DNA of 64,000 nucleotides, taken from positions 39,697,358 to 39,761,357 of the forward strand of contig CM019218.1 in assembly GCA_009741485.1 (NCBI GenBank), given 5' to 3'. The notes under the pieces were generated by a model. That model had not been told where the DNA came from and searched no databases. It saw only the letters and a program-made list of their open reading frames with translations. Every line of letters starts with the position of its first letter. Within the stretch, counting starts at the first letter, position 1. Of the stretch, positions 23,430 through 36,100 are shown in pieces. The stretch is from Malurus cyaneus samueli. Its lineage: Eukaryota > Chordata > Aves > Passeriformes > Maluridae. A program made the translations under genes and the position numbers.

Positions 23430-23480
23430 GATAAAACTAACTAACAAGTATATCAATGCATGATCACCACTGATTTTATT

Positions 23481-23485
<5 letters not shown>

Positions 23486-23527
<42 letters not shown>
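23486..23527. repeat. Poly(T) run, T42
   Basis: The longest homopolymer in the window, 42 T bases. It lies shortly after an A20 run of opposite complementarity. Confidence 0.95.
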
Positions 23528-23533
<6 letters not shown>

Positions 23534-24904
23534 CCTCCTGTAAAATCCAAGACAAAGGTCCTCTCAGAGCCTCTGCTGTAGGGTGATGCAGACCTCAGGA
23601 GAAGTGCCATTTCCATTCTATCACAGCTTTTCCGGAATCTTCAGAATCTTCTTTAGCACTTTGGGTGTTTTCTTATGAATGTATTCACTTCACAAGACAA
23701 AATACACCATTCTCTTTAAACATGTCCTTCCTGCTTCATTATTACAAGATGAAGTTTTCTTCAAGTTTATGATAGTTATGACACCTTCCATTTACAGACT
23801 ATTTTAATTAATGGTATGGATTGCAGATCTATTTGTTATCTTTTACTGCCTGCAAGTTTTTTTTCTAAATTGTGATGTCTAGTACCATGCACCTGTTTGC
23901 AACTGCATTTAAAACATTTTTGACTGAGAGTTTACTCATCTTCTGCTGAGTAATGGTTCATGGCTCCTATGAAAAATTTCTCTAAGGTAATGGACCTACT
24001 GCAATCTGTTGGTGCTTGAAAAAGGTCTGTTTGCAATTGGCAAATGAATGTTGCATGAGTCACTGCTTTGCATAACACAGCAAACAGTAAAACCCTTCTT
24101 TCTGTGCATCATTTGTATGTAAAGATCTTTATGTTTTGAAAGGTGGCAAAGGAGGAAGAGAAAGAGTTCAAAACAGTATTACTATCTGAGGTGTCAGAGA
24201 CAGAGGAAAGTTCCTGTTTGTTTTCAACAAAGGAGTGTAGAACTGTGCTACTTTCCTAAAAAAAATTTAACCACTCTGAACTTTATCAGAGACTGCCTAG
24301 TTTACCCATGGAATGCAGCAAAATGAGTCCTGTCTAAAAGAACTGGACGTTCAAAATCATTCAAGAGGAAGATGTACAGTCATCTCAGGCTGATCTATTG
24401 TTCAATAATCAACTATTACATAAGCAAATGCTTGGATTTTATTGGTTTTATTTGTTACCATTCTTTTCAGGTATTACTTGATATTCTTGCAAAGAAAATC
24501 TTTGTAGGAAATAAGCATGGTAATTCCACAGGTAATACACTGTGTGTTAATAAGAAGCTTGCCTTGTATTATTGGCTTGCTTCATTAGCTGAAATTTTAA
24601 GCAATAATTAACAATAGAACATATTGTAATTCAATCTAATTTATTTAATAGCCTCCATGGAAAATAAGGAGGCATTTGGATAAAGTGTCAAAAGAAATGG
24701 GCTGGATAATATTGCCCTTCAGTGACATCTGATCTGGAAAACTAATCAAAATACGGGTCTGTCAAGCTACTAGACCTCAGCTTTCAGTCCCTCATCTAGG
24801 GAAACACAAGAGGCTTTGTTGTTCTCTATATTCAGAAATCACCTGTTCAATTATGCCAGTTGTACTGCATGATTAGCCTCCTCACTCTGAAGAGGTTTTA
24901 AGTG

Positions 24905-24953
24905 ATAAAGATATGCTGTACCCATGCAAGACGTGGGTACAGCAGATCTTTAT
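24905..24953. other. Nearly perfect hairpin (20-bp arms, 9-nt loop)
   Basis: The left arm 24905-24924 and the right arm 24934-24953 are complementary at 19 of 20 positions, with one A/G mismatch (24913 against 24945). The loop is 'tgcaagacg'. With a one-base bulge, up to three more pairs may form outward. No transposon ends or flanking duplications are evident. It could be a transcribed RNA hairpin, though it is short for a microRNA precursor. It could also be a remnant of a small foldback element or a local inverted duplication. The structure is directly visible; function is unknown. Confidence 0.85.
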
Positions 24954-27900
24954 GCATGGTCTGCACAGGCAGAACAGGTTTTTAGGGGGAAAAGAAGGCA
25001 AGCACATTGCTATTTGATGCAAAATTTTCTGGAGCTCAGATTACTGACATAAAGGACAGTGACAGAGAGCACATTGTTACCAGCTGTCCCAGATAAATTT
25101 TTTACACACACTGTGGTACTACATTAATATTGATGATATATTGATATTTCCCACATTTGCTATATAAATTAATGAACTACTGGAGCAAACAGCCAGAAGG
25201 AGTGGGATGATTTGTCACTCTGTAGCTTCCCCAATTTGCTATCTTCCCAAGGCTATACATTATCAAGAATAACAAATGGAATTCATATGGCTTCCTTATT
25301 AACATGCATTAGCCATATCTCAGTGTGCCTCATGTTTTATTAGGGTCAGTTCAGGAGAACATACATATCTTCAATCAATCTTTTTCTTCTTTAAAGTTGA
25401 CTAACAAATAATTAAGACATCTCCAAAGATAAAGCTTTTCAGTTTGTTTTTGGTTTCTTGTAAAATCGGAAAACAGGTTCAACCATTCCACTTGCCCATG
25501 ACAATCACCTTTGTCAAACAGATACACCCTATGAAACTCATATACAATTTATATTATCTAAGTATGCTGTTTAAAAATACACTAAATTGTCTATCACTGC
25601 TGATCAGAATGGGTTTCCTGACTACTGGAAGTCACACTTTGTTTTTTTGGTTTAATATCCACAGAGCTCTCTGTTTCTGTTTTGGGGACTTTGTTTATTT
25701 GTTTGTGTATAGATTTTATGCTATGTAGTAATGTCTACTGTACTAGGTGCTGCACAGAAGCCTTACAAGACAGACCCTATCTCATTTTGTGATCCAGGGA
25801 AAAGGTGGAAAACAGCAAGACTCCACCTTACCATATACCCATAGAGCTCAGTGTCACCTCAGAATACAAGACAGTTTTATTTGTTGTGTTGCTAATCACT
25901 TAGGAGAAAATTTTTGAATGAAGCAGTAACACTCTTTAACCCGCAATGATCAAGCATTTGAAATGTCTCTTTTTGGTTTGCTTTGCTTTGTGGGTTTCAA
26001 GGATTTGTTTGTTTGATTGTTTTGAGTTTTTGCTGTTTAACTAAGGAGGTGGCATTTGGTTTGTTGGTTTTTACTGACCAACACACCTTCTAATATTTAA
26101 CTATAAAAGAAGACTTATATTTAGGCTATCTTGGGCAAGAGTTTGAAGAGTGAATGCTTTTATTAACAGTTGAGCTACCTGTGAAGAAAGAGCTAAGCAA
26201 TTCAACACAGTTTTACTATTGGCTTGATTTAATTGTTTTTGTAGACAACTTATGGCTAATGGAAGATTTTTAATCATAAACATTACCATGTAATTTGATG
26301 TCTATGTAGAGTGTGTCAGATTTCTCTGTATTCTAGAAGCTTCTCTTATTCCACTAAACATTTTCAGAGCTCATTAGCACATTGCTGTAGATATGATTAC
26401 ACTTTCAGTTGGCACAGCATTTTCTTGTTGATTGCAGGGTGGTAAACAGCTCCCTTTGGTGCCTTTTCCTCTCATCTGGAGCACAGAACCTAACTGCTGT
26501 GACCACTTATGTGACAAATTTGGCAGATGCGAGATCCCAGATGGAAAGCTCTCAAATTTGTGTTTCCAGTGTAGCATCTGGGTATATGATTGGCTTCCTG
26601 GCTGACTCCTTACAAGATCTCCTGGGCTGTTTCTACATATTTTTCCGTTATAGCATCTGCAGTTATTCTAGACTGTTTGACAGGGCCTCCTCATTTGCAT
26701 CATCTATTGAAGTTCTAATTACCTTTAATTATAAACACCCCCACCCTAATTCTATTACCTAAAATTATCATATTGACCAGAGAGTTAGTTTATTTGAATC
26801 TGCAACTATTCTGCACCACATTGAGAATCCAGTTGCCAGTTAGAAGTGATATTTCATTCTCTGTTCTAGGATAGTTCACAGGATTAATATTTTTAAAATC
26901 CACATTAACTTCACTGAGATGAAAAGAATTTTTCCAGACTTGTGCTGATACCACTGTTTAGTGTCTGGCTCTTGGATTGACCAGGGTCTGTTTTATTATG
27001 GTCTTTTTAGATATTTCATTTTATTCTTTTCAATAGTTGCCTATGTTGCATTAATTGCACTTTATAAATACTGACAATTATCTCTGTCTAGTACTGTATT
27101 GCTGAATGTTTGCATGGCTGCATTGCATGGCTTTGCAGGTAAGATAAAACTGAAAACTTCTCTTGCCTGCTAAAAATCTCACATCACTGTTTTGCAAGAA
27201 TATGTTACTATCACTTTCTTGTATAAACTGCAGTTAGCTTAATTACATTCTGTCTTCCTAAATTCCTTCTGTAGTGTCATTTTGGTAAGTAATTTTTCAC
27301 TTTCTGTCTTAAAACTGTTGTGCAACACTGCTTTATGCTGTTAAACATCTGCTGTATTCCACCTCAGTGGTGTTTGATTCACTGGTAGATGAAGAGATCT
27401 CTGTGTGCCTGATATATAATACACTTTGGTATCCTGTGGGATAAATATAAATGCAATGTATTATAACAAATCTGTAGTCACAAAGGGTTTGTGGTTGTCA
27501 CTACGTTGCAAGTCATAGCAATTGAGAACATCACAAGCAGCAGTGATGGAACAGTGGAACCAGTTTTTAAATGCATCTAAGCTAAAAAAATTTGTTGAAA
27601 TAGGAATTATGGCATGCAACTGAACAGCTGTTATCCCAATGCTTAGAATACTTTGCTAGATGTGCTGACAATACGGATTCTTACCATTCCCCTGACACAA
27701 AATTACTCTGGATGCTTCCTGAGAGAAGGAAGGGCCTTGTAGACCATGGAATAAAATAGATCTGCCTAAATCCTCCTTCTCCTGAATACCTGAAATTTTC
27801 ATGAGCAAATTGGATGGAAAGTAGTGTAAACCCAAGTATTACTCTCAGTAATCTCACGTTTTTCATCAATGTCACAATAACAGTGATAAAGAAACTGGTT

Positions 27901-30020
27901 CAGCAGTGTTATATCTATCCTGGAAATAAAAGGCAAATATATTCTGAGATGGCTGATTGCCTTTGTATTTCATAAATGCTATAAATTGGTGAGTATAATT
28001 CCTAAACCATGACACTGAGAATGTGGCACTCATTCCTGAGTCCATTGGAATGCGAGTCACACTAAAATGGCAATAAAATCTGGGAAAAAAAAATGTATCT
28101 GTAAAATAGCAAACAATTTAGGATATCTTAGATACGCAGTAATGACAAGTGGTTAATTGACATATAAGAAGATGGAAATACTTATAAATGAAAAACCACT
28201 TCAATATAGTGAGACAAATCCATTTAAAGTCTAGCACTTATCAGGGAGTACAGTCCCTAAAATTCTGTTTCTGCCCGTTGAAATTTTGAGCAGTCTTGCT
28301 AGTGATGTGTTTCAATTATAAATGAGAAACTTAATTCCAGCTGCTAGAATAAATATTATATCTTTCTTAAAATAAGTCATAAATTAATTTTAATATGCCT
28401 GTGCACTCTATAGCCTACAGTTTAGGACTGGTAAATCTACATATATATGCAGCATTGTTATGGCTTATGTGTCAGATGGGATCCAGAGAGAAAATGACAG
28501 TTTATGTAGTACTGGAAAACCAATAATGCACACTCACCACTATTTATGTTAGGATGCAAATATGCCTATTAAACTGTTGATTAAAGTAGCTCAGAAGATG
28601 CCATGCAGAATGCTTGAGATAGTAAATGCCAGATAAACTACTGGTAGACGCAAGGGAATGTGCAAGAAGAAGGGAGGGAAAAGTACTGCAACATTTTACT
28701 TTGTTCCCAAGGTTCAATGCACAGCAGAACGAAATGCATTTTATTTGTGATAATGGCCACATCTTCTCTGCCTGGTACAATAAAATGTTGCATTTAAATA
28801 AATGCTGTGATGTCATATGCTACAATTGTGTAATACATCAAGGAATACATAGACTCAGAATGCTGCTCAAAAGATAATAACTTTGATTTAATGAATCCTT
28901 TTTTTCTCTTAAGCATTGCAGGAAGGGAAAGGAGGCAGAGAAACTCCAGGAGCTTGGCAAGGACATTTTTCATTCTATTTTATAAGCCTTTCTTTTTTTC
29001 TCTTCCTTAAACATATTGACAGACACTATGATACATTGATCCAAATGTTATTTTTCTTCAAGCCAGTACAAGAGGATGGTAATTTACTGACAATTAAATC
29101 TTCAACAGTCATATTGGTTTAGATGCTCAACTGGATTTGGTGCAGCTTATTTGAATCATTTGGACCTCATTGTAAAATAATATTTAGAATGAAATTTTTA
29201 TTTTCTTCTGAGAACTCCAGTGCTTTCTTCTGAACATATGACAGGAACAGTGGCACTCATTTTCTTCCTAATTTTAAGTGATTCTTACTGAACCAGGTTA
29301 CAACTACTGCTATAGGAATAATAATATGTACAATGAGTAAAGTCTATAACCTAGAGAGTAGAAAACTAATTAGAGCTTTTGTGTTTTAATAGTTACTCCT
29401 AAGCACAAGTATATTGATTATAGGAACTTAACAGGCTTTGTTAGCTAATTAAATGTCCAAGAAGACATTGTTTCCTTTATTATTTTTTCTGACTTCCACT
29501 TAAGCGCATCTATCCTCACACAGTGACCACCCTTGTATTCCTATTTTACATGAAAAAGAAAATTAAATTTAGTGTATCTGCTTCCTCTTCATCTCTCTGC
29601 CATTAGTCAGAAGGCACCTTGGGGCAATTTACATGCTAGTAATGATGGTAAGAAACCACGAGCTCCTTGGAGCAAGGATAATGGAGTCGCAAACAGAGAT
29701 GACTTAAGAAGAGTGCATGTCCTTTGGAAAAAAAAACAACCCTCTATGCTACATTCTGAACATCTTATGGCTCTATAATTTGTTATATAAAGCCCGTTGT
29801 CAAACAACCATTTTGGATGTAATTCTGTCCAAAAGAGCTCTCCATGGACTTCCTCCATGACAGCAGCCCCATACTTATGGCTTGTTTGTACTCTGCTTAG
29901 AAGTATGTTAAATTAAAATGTAGTTTTACAGCTTAATTCAGGTTTGAGTGGAACAACCCTTGGGATTACCATCTAAAGTGACAAATTTCACTTTAACAAT
30001 CCTAGTTTAATGCTAAAAGA

Positions 30021-30038
30021 CTCTATGATTCTATGATA
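30021..30038 (+). mobile_element. Possible CR1 3'-terminal octamer remnant
   Basis: The motif 'ctctatgattctatgata' matches the two terminal octamers that end CR1 elements. The upstream sequence does not resemble a CR1 3' UTR. Either this is the last scrap of a very short insertion or it is chance. Confidence 0.3.
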
Positions 30039-31385
30039 CAGTAAAGTATTTCCACTTCAATGAAATGAATCAACTTTTTCCAAATGAGATGTTATCGTAT
30101 TTTTAATAATGACTTAAACAAAATTAACATAAACTGCAATATTTTCTTATATAACATATTTATTCTTAAGTTTGTAAACAGGGCAAGAAGTCAGAGAATG
30201 CCAATCCTTTCAGTATTAAAGCTAGTGGGTCTTAATATGATGACTGTAAAATTAAATCACAGTTGATAATAAAATGTGCGTAGTTCATTATTAGAGGAAC
30301 ATGATGCCCTTGTAAAGATCAGCATTCATAAAAATTATTTGTGTGTGAATAACAGAATATTGGCTCAACAAATGCTTTGTGATGCAAAGCTGAGACTTCA
30401 GGCTACAATACTATGTCAAAGACAATTTTCAAAATAATGCTGTAGCTCATAATTTCTATTTAATAGATGTGTCTGAGCAAGAAAACTAATTAATACACTT
30501 GAAATTGGTGAGAGGATATTACTGATTTTTAACTCCAAATGCAGAAGAATAAATTAATCAGAATAAGCAAATAAATATTTATAAATTTCTTCTCCTTACA
30601 ATTTTTTTCAATTTTGAGCTCCTGATTAAATAAATTTAAATCAGCATATCCGGTGTAAGAAAAAAAAAAAAAAATCATTTACCTATTGGTACTAAAAGGC
30701 TGGGAAAACTATATTTAAGTGTATTTCAAGACCTCAGAAACTAGGAAGTCAAGAAATATTTCTTATTTTCTGCTTAAAAATCTTTGTAGCATAATGAAAT
30801 CTTCATTATTGTGAGAAATTTGTGAAATCCAACCATGACTCTTAAAAAAAAACCCCTAATATTTAGCTCCAATAGCAGTTTCTCATGACATTTTCCATCT
30901 CTCTCTATTATTTCTTTTTATGTCTTGCTCTAAAAGTCTTCCCATTTCTCTAGAATTATGTTGTTCTTGTCAGTGGATTATCAGTGCACCATGGGTTTTG
31001 CCTATGTGTACTTATACTTACTTCCAGCAATTTTCTTTTACCTGAAACTGATCTATACGGGAAAAAAAAAATCATTGATTTGTTCTTTGCAATCATTGTG
31101 AAGAGATGATTCAATATTATTGTTATGCAGAGTGTATTCTTCTAATAATTTTTATTTTCTGGGATTCTGCTGAAACCTCTCAAATACAAATACTGAAGAA
31201 CAATTTTTTGTTGCTGTTAAGTATGGAAGAAATGCTCCAGGCATACTTTTTACTTAAAAATAGCAACTGAGCATTTGTGTAGTAGCAGAAAATCCTCTGG
31301 GTTTTTTCCAAACTACATTGCAAAAGGGAATTTTGGAGCAGAGGTGCTGGCAGGTTTATTGCTAATATATTTACGTATAAGTGTG

Positions 31386-31403
31386 CATGCGTGTGTGTGT
31401 GTG
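31386..31403. repeat. Short (GT)n repeat
   Basis: A short alternating GT run within 'catgcgtgtgtgtgtgtgca'. Minor dinucleotide microsatellite. Confidence 0.8.
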
Positions 31404-32511
31404 CATTGCTATTTCATTTCTAGAGTAACTCTGGCTCTGAGACCAGCACAGCAGCTATAGAAGATTTTATTACCAGGGACTATGTGAGGAAGGAGACCTT
31501 CTTTTCTCTTTCTTTTCTAAAGGGATTCACAAGAACAACTTCCAACTGCAAAGTGGATGAATGCTAGTGGGGGGAATGCTCTGCTCTTTTCTAAAAATTA
31601 AAAAGTCACTGCTCATTTACAGCAATGAGTCTTCCTGAGTAGTCTGGATTTTTTTATTCTGAAAACATAATAATGTATATAAATGCAAAGGAACAACATT
31701 ATCTCTCTGGAGAAAGACATATGACGCGGAGACAATCTCCTTCAAATGGCTCACTAGAAAGAGCACTTCTTTTGACTGAAGCCAAAGCTTCACTATAAAT
31801 AAAGAAACAATAGCGTATATAAAAAGATTTCTGAGGGCAAGTATATGTAAAAATTAAAGAAATCTCAAAAACCTCTATGAGGACTAAACTGGTAACAATG
31901 ACATATTTTGGCAGTTACTTAGAGCTTCCCACAGCAGCCAGCCTTTCAGCCTGTACCCAGCCATAAGCAGACAGGCACTCAACAATCCCAGCACTGAGTA
32001 TTCATACAGTGAGAAATCAGCTTGGGAGTGTGATGGGATGCTTTGCTAGGAATTGGATGACAAATGATGATGATCAACCAGAAGATAAACAATAACCAGT
32101 GGACTTAACGACAACATTACAAGATTCATTGGCACCAACATATTCATTGCCCACTGGCACAGTCCTCTGGATATGCTGCTTTTCTTGTGCCAAATTGGTA
32201 TCCCCTCAATGATTACTTTTCCCTTTCAGTTATGTTTATAATCCATTTTGCAGTCCAAAAAGTAAATTTTTAGTTCATCACCAAAAAAGAGGCATATTTT
32301 AAAATTTACTTCAGATGAGACAGTAAGATACATAGAAACATATATTTTTAAAGTCTCTTATGTTTCTTTCTGTAAAAAAAACGTACAGAAACAAAATTTT
32401 TAAAGGAAAAACAAGGTTGAACTACTGAATGTGTTTGAAGTTGAAATCTCTATGCCAAAAATGGTGCAAATCCAAGAGAGAAGTGGCATTGTAATGTAAT
32501 TATAGTTGGCC

Positions 32512-32582
32512 AGCAGTTTGGTCTAGTGGGCTGAGATGCTTTCTTTGGAAGGAAGACCAAGAACTCAAGAGTGAATAGATGC
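32512..32582 (+). pseudogene. tRNA-like sequence (proline UGG type), decayed; tRNA pseudogene or SINE head
   Basis: An A-box-like 'tggtctagtgg' lies at 32519-32529, as in tRNA genes. The 4-bp D stem pairs (gtct 32521-32524 with agat 32534-32537, one wobble). One linker base later, a 5-bp anticodon stem pairs (32539-32543 with 32551-32555, one wobble) around a 7-base loop 'tttggaa' in exact tRNA register, giving anticodon TGG. A B-box-like 'ctcaa' follows at 32564-32568, but the T stem and acceptor stem no longer pair and the variable loop is short. The GGTCTAG string and TTTGG loop resemble tRNA-Pro(UGG). It is not a working tRNA. It may be a tRNA pseudogene or the head of an ancient tRNA-derived SINE; no SINE tail is recognised downstream. 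Confidence 0.4.
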
Positions 32583-34423
32583 AGATGGCTGAAAAAGCTG
32601 GAAGACATCTCACATATGGCATCGTAGAGAGAACTGATGCATTAGTGCTTTTGGGCTCCGTTTGGACTCCTGATCATCCTTCAGTTTAGTGCCCTGGCTC
32701 CATCAAATTGTTAAGCAAAAAATCACCAACTACAAATGTAAGCCATATTACAAAACACAGATAAAGTTGAAATTGCTGACTATAAGCATGCACACATCAC
32801 TGCTTTATGTTTTGCAACATATGCTTGTAAAACTAGAATTATTATAAGACTATATACACTAAATAAAAAGTATACGTGGGGAAGAAAACAAAGCAAACAT
32901 AAAAATTTATTCTCAGCTTTAGAGACTGGGTGAGCATCCAGTAAAACCATTTTTTAGCTAAATTTCTCAGTAAGGCCTGCATTAAATATTTTGCTCAGAG
33001 TCTCAAACCATTTGAAAGTTTAGTTCTTGAAAACTTTCTCAGCCTCAATCTAAACCCATAGAATCTCACCAAAATAGTGATACTAATCACGGCTGGGAGC
33101 CTGAAGTTCCTTTCAATTTTTCTACTTCTTACTGCTGTTCATACATTTTTCTTCCTCTGAAAGCCATGAGAGCCTTGGATCATTGTCATATTTATATTGT
33201 TTCTGACTTTTTGGAAGTCAGCACTGATAGAGTTTTGGTTGATTTTTGGGATCACTGTGGAACAGAACAATTTCAGGTTTGCCCTCCAGTTCGCATATTA
33301 CTCATAAAATGCCTGGATTTTCCTAATGTGAGTTAATGGAATTTCATTGCAGGGTATACCAGATGCAGTGAAATGCACATATGAATAACAAGTCCTTCAA
33401 GAGAAGCTGGTTCATATTTATAGCAGAAATATATATACATATATATGGATTATTTTTCTTATTATGTTCCCTTGGAGAACGTCCATTTGGTATGCTGTGT
33501 GAACTGGGAAGCTGTTTGGTACTCAGGATATAAAATCAACTTACTCAACATGGCTGATGTTCTCATTTTAAGTACAAGGTGTCCACCTGTGTCTTTACGC
33601 CAAAGTGTATTTATAAAAAATGCTTTCTTGTATTAGTTTCATTTTTTGAGGTTGCTGCTGAGACATGATTCTAAATGAATTAAAAATTAACTCATCAAAA
33701 TAATTCAGAGTAAATCAACTCCTTCCTGTCTCTGTCTCTTTCAAGTAAGAGTACACTAACTTTGGTGTAAGTGCAAGTAATATATCCAGTTTATAATCAC
33801 AGAGTAGTAAACAATTTTAGCAAGTATTTCATTTACAGAGAAGTAAAAAATATATCCCAGTATAAAAATTAATATGGAACTAAACCCCCTTAGCATTGCC
33901 CTTTGTTCACATACATTAGGATACAGTTTCCAGTAAGGGAACTACATGTTATTCAACTAAATCCTTATTTTTATAAGTGTATAAATAGGAATAACAAAAC
34001 ACCCGCCATTCATCTCTGTAAATAATTTGCTGCTTGCTATACAAAGACATCATTAAATAAGAATTTTACTTACGTAGTCATATTTTTTGCTTTCTTTTTT
34101 AAAAATTCTATTGCTAAAAGTAAAAAGAAAAAAAAAACATAACAGCATCTTTAAATGCCTGGAGACAGATAAAATATATCAGTGTATGGGCATGCTAATT
34201 ATTCCCATTTTCCCAGATGAAACATAGGTTTGTAGTTGGTTTTAATGTGCTCCTAAATGCCATGTGCTAAATGTGAAAGCAGCAATTCTCTTCCTCTACA
34301 AAGAAGATGGGAAAATGGTTTTTTGTAAATCATTTGCAATTTAGTTAGATTAAACTCTCCTTTATTCCTGTAGTGAGGCATAATTTCAAGTATTTATTGT
34401 GGGATACAGAGATGCTTACTGAG

Positions 34424-34449
34424 AAAAAAAAAAAAAAAAAAAGAAAAAA
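34424..34449. repeat. A-rich run before the GAAA tract
   Basis: A nearly pure A run with one G, followed after a short non-repeat spacer by the GAAA microsatellite. It looks like the proximal part of the same simple-repeat locus. Confidence 0.85.
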
Positions 34450-34465
34450 ACCTAGGAGACAGTAT

Positions 34466-34730
<265 letters not shown>

Positions 34731-35464
34731 CTAGAAAAGCCATGTCTGGTGGATTATGGTTTGTCAGATTTTTGTCCCTGTTTCTCTTCTGAGAAGCCTG
34801 CAGCTTTTACAGTTTTAGTTATCACAGAACAAAGTAAACCTAAGTCTTGTTTCATTCACATGTCAATGTTTAGTTGGAATTGCCAGCTCTTGTCAGCTCC
34901 TTCCAAGAGAGTGTAGCAGAGTTAGAATTATTAAAACTATTTGTGGTGCCATTGCTTCTAGACTTCAGTTTTATTTTAATGAATGTGTTAAAATCTACTT
35001 CTAATCAAGTTGTAGTGTTGTTCCATTTAGAATATTGCCACTGTTTGAGAAAGGTAATTTAAACTTATTTTGGTATCTTCACATTACATAGCAGTCAGAA
35101 AAAAAAATACATATTTTGAGGCTTATGTTGTATAGCGGGAAGGAATAAACCTTGGTGGGAGCAATAAACACCAGAGAACTGAGTCTGGCAACAGAAAAAT
35201 GGAATGAGAATAATTTTATCTTTACCTACAAAATTTAATTAGAATGATTGAATGAATTTCAGTGTTCGTGGTTCAGAAATGTTTTATCTGATATGGTACG
35301 AAATCTTTGTCTTATTAACATGTTTTCTATTTCCCCTTCCACACTTTCAAATGCAATGATGTATTCAAAAACACAACCATTTAAAAGAAGGACACTTTTT
35401 GGATACTAAACGTCATTGAGCTTTGAAATGTCTCAACTTTTCTAATGTTTTATCTTTTCAAACA

Positions 35465-35531
35465 TAATTATTCAATTAATTCATTTGTCTTCAATTAGTT
35501 ATTGACATTCTAATTATTCAATTAATTCATT
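35465..35531. repeat. Direct repeat, 21 bp, 46 bp apart
   Basis: Two identical 21-base copies (35465-35485 and 35511-35531), an AT-rich segment with two ATTA-type cores. The sequence between them is also AT-rich and partly similar, suggesting duplication of a roughly 46-bp unit. Confidence 0.9.
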
Positions 35532-36077
35532 GGTTTTCCTCAAATAACATAAAATATAAAACTAAAACTGCAAAGAGGTTTTTGGTTTTTTTTTTTTTTA
35601 ATTTTTTTTTTTTGCAAATTCTAGTAAAAGAAAATAAAAGATTAGTTTAGTTTGTTATGGTCCTACCTAGTGACTTCTACATATAACTGTATTTGTAATT
35701 TAGGGCTACCTCAAAGCAAGATCTTGGTTATAAGGCAATGTCTGTTACAGCAAGTATGGTGTTTTAAAGCATGAGATGGGTCAATAAGATGTAGGAAAGA
35801 TCTCAGAAGCATATCAGATCACACACAGATGTTTGGACGCAAATATATATTTTCTATATTAGCTATTTTGGAATCATGTTTAGTTTAAAAGTCTATAGCA
35901 GGCTTAAAACTATCCAGCAAAATCAAAAGGATTAATGAGGAGTTTTTAATCCTTAGGAACTTTGAAGTGTCCAGTGAAAAGTTGTTTTGTTGGAAAATTC
36001 CAGTCACCTCTGTTCATCCATAGCCTTGTAATAATATATTTTTAATATGTCTGTAATTACTTATCAAGAGTTTCAAA

Positions 36078-36100
36078 AACTTATTTAAGTTAAATAAGTT
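36078..36100. repeat. 23-bp perfect palindrome
   Basis: 'aacttatttaa' (36078-36088) and 'ttaaataagtt' (36090-36100) are exact reverse complements around a single central G. A further related stretch follows at about 36101-36117. AT-rich palindromes can extrude as cruciforms; no function is implied. Confidence 0.9.

Larger units (their letters stand above)
21774..34423. other. Long stretch of unique noncoding DNA
   Basis: About 12.6 kb without a supported gene. Landmarks listed separately are the T/G-rich tract at 23003, the A20/T42 pair at 23.4-23.5 kb, the hairpin at 24.9 kb, a CR1-tail-like motif at 30021, the GT repeat at 31386 and the tRNA-like sequence at 32.5 kb. The T/G-rich stretch around 25970-26075 is low complexity. 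The 117-codon frame at 26409-26762 follows a splice-acceptor-like tract but matches nothing known to me. The block at about 29560-29880 looks like a possible conserved noncoding element. Confidence 0.5.

Noticed and set aside
33428..33446. TATATA-rich stretch as a promoter
   Set aside because: It is a short AT alternation without initiator, downstream exon or conserved context.
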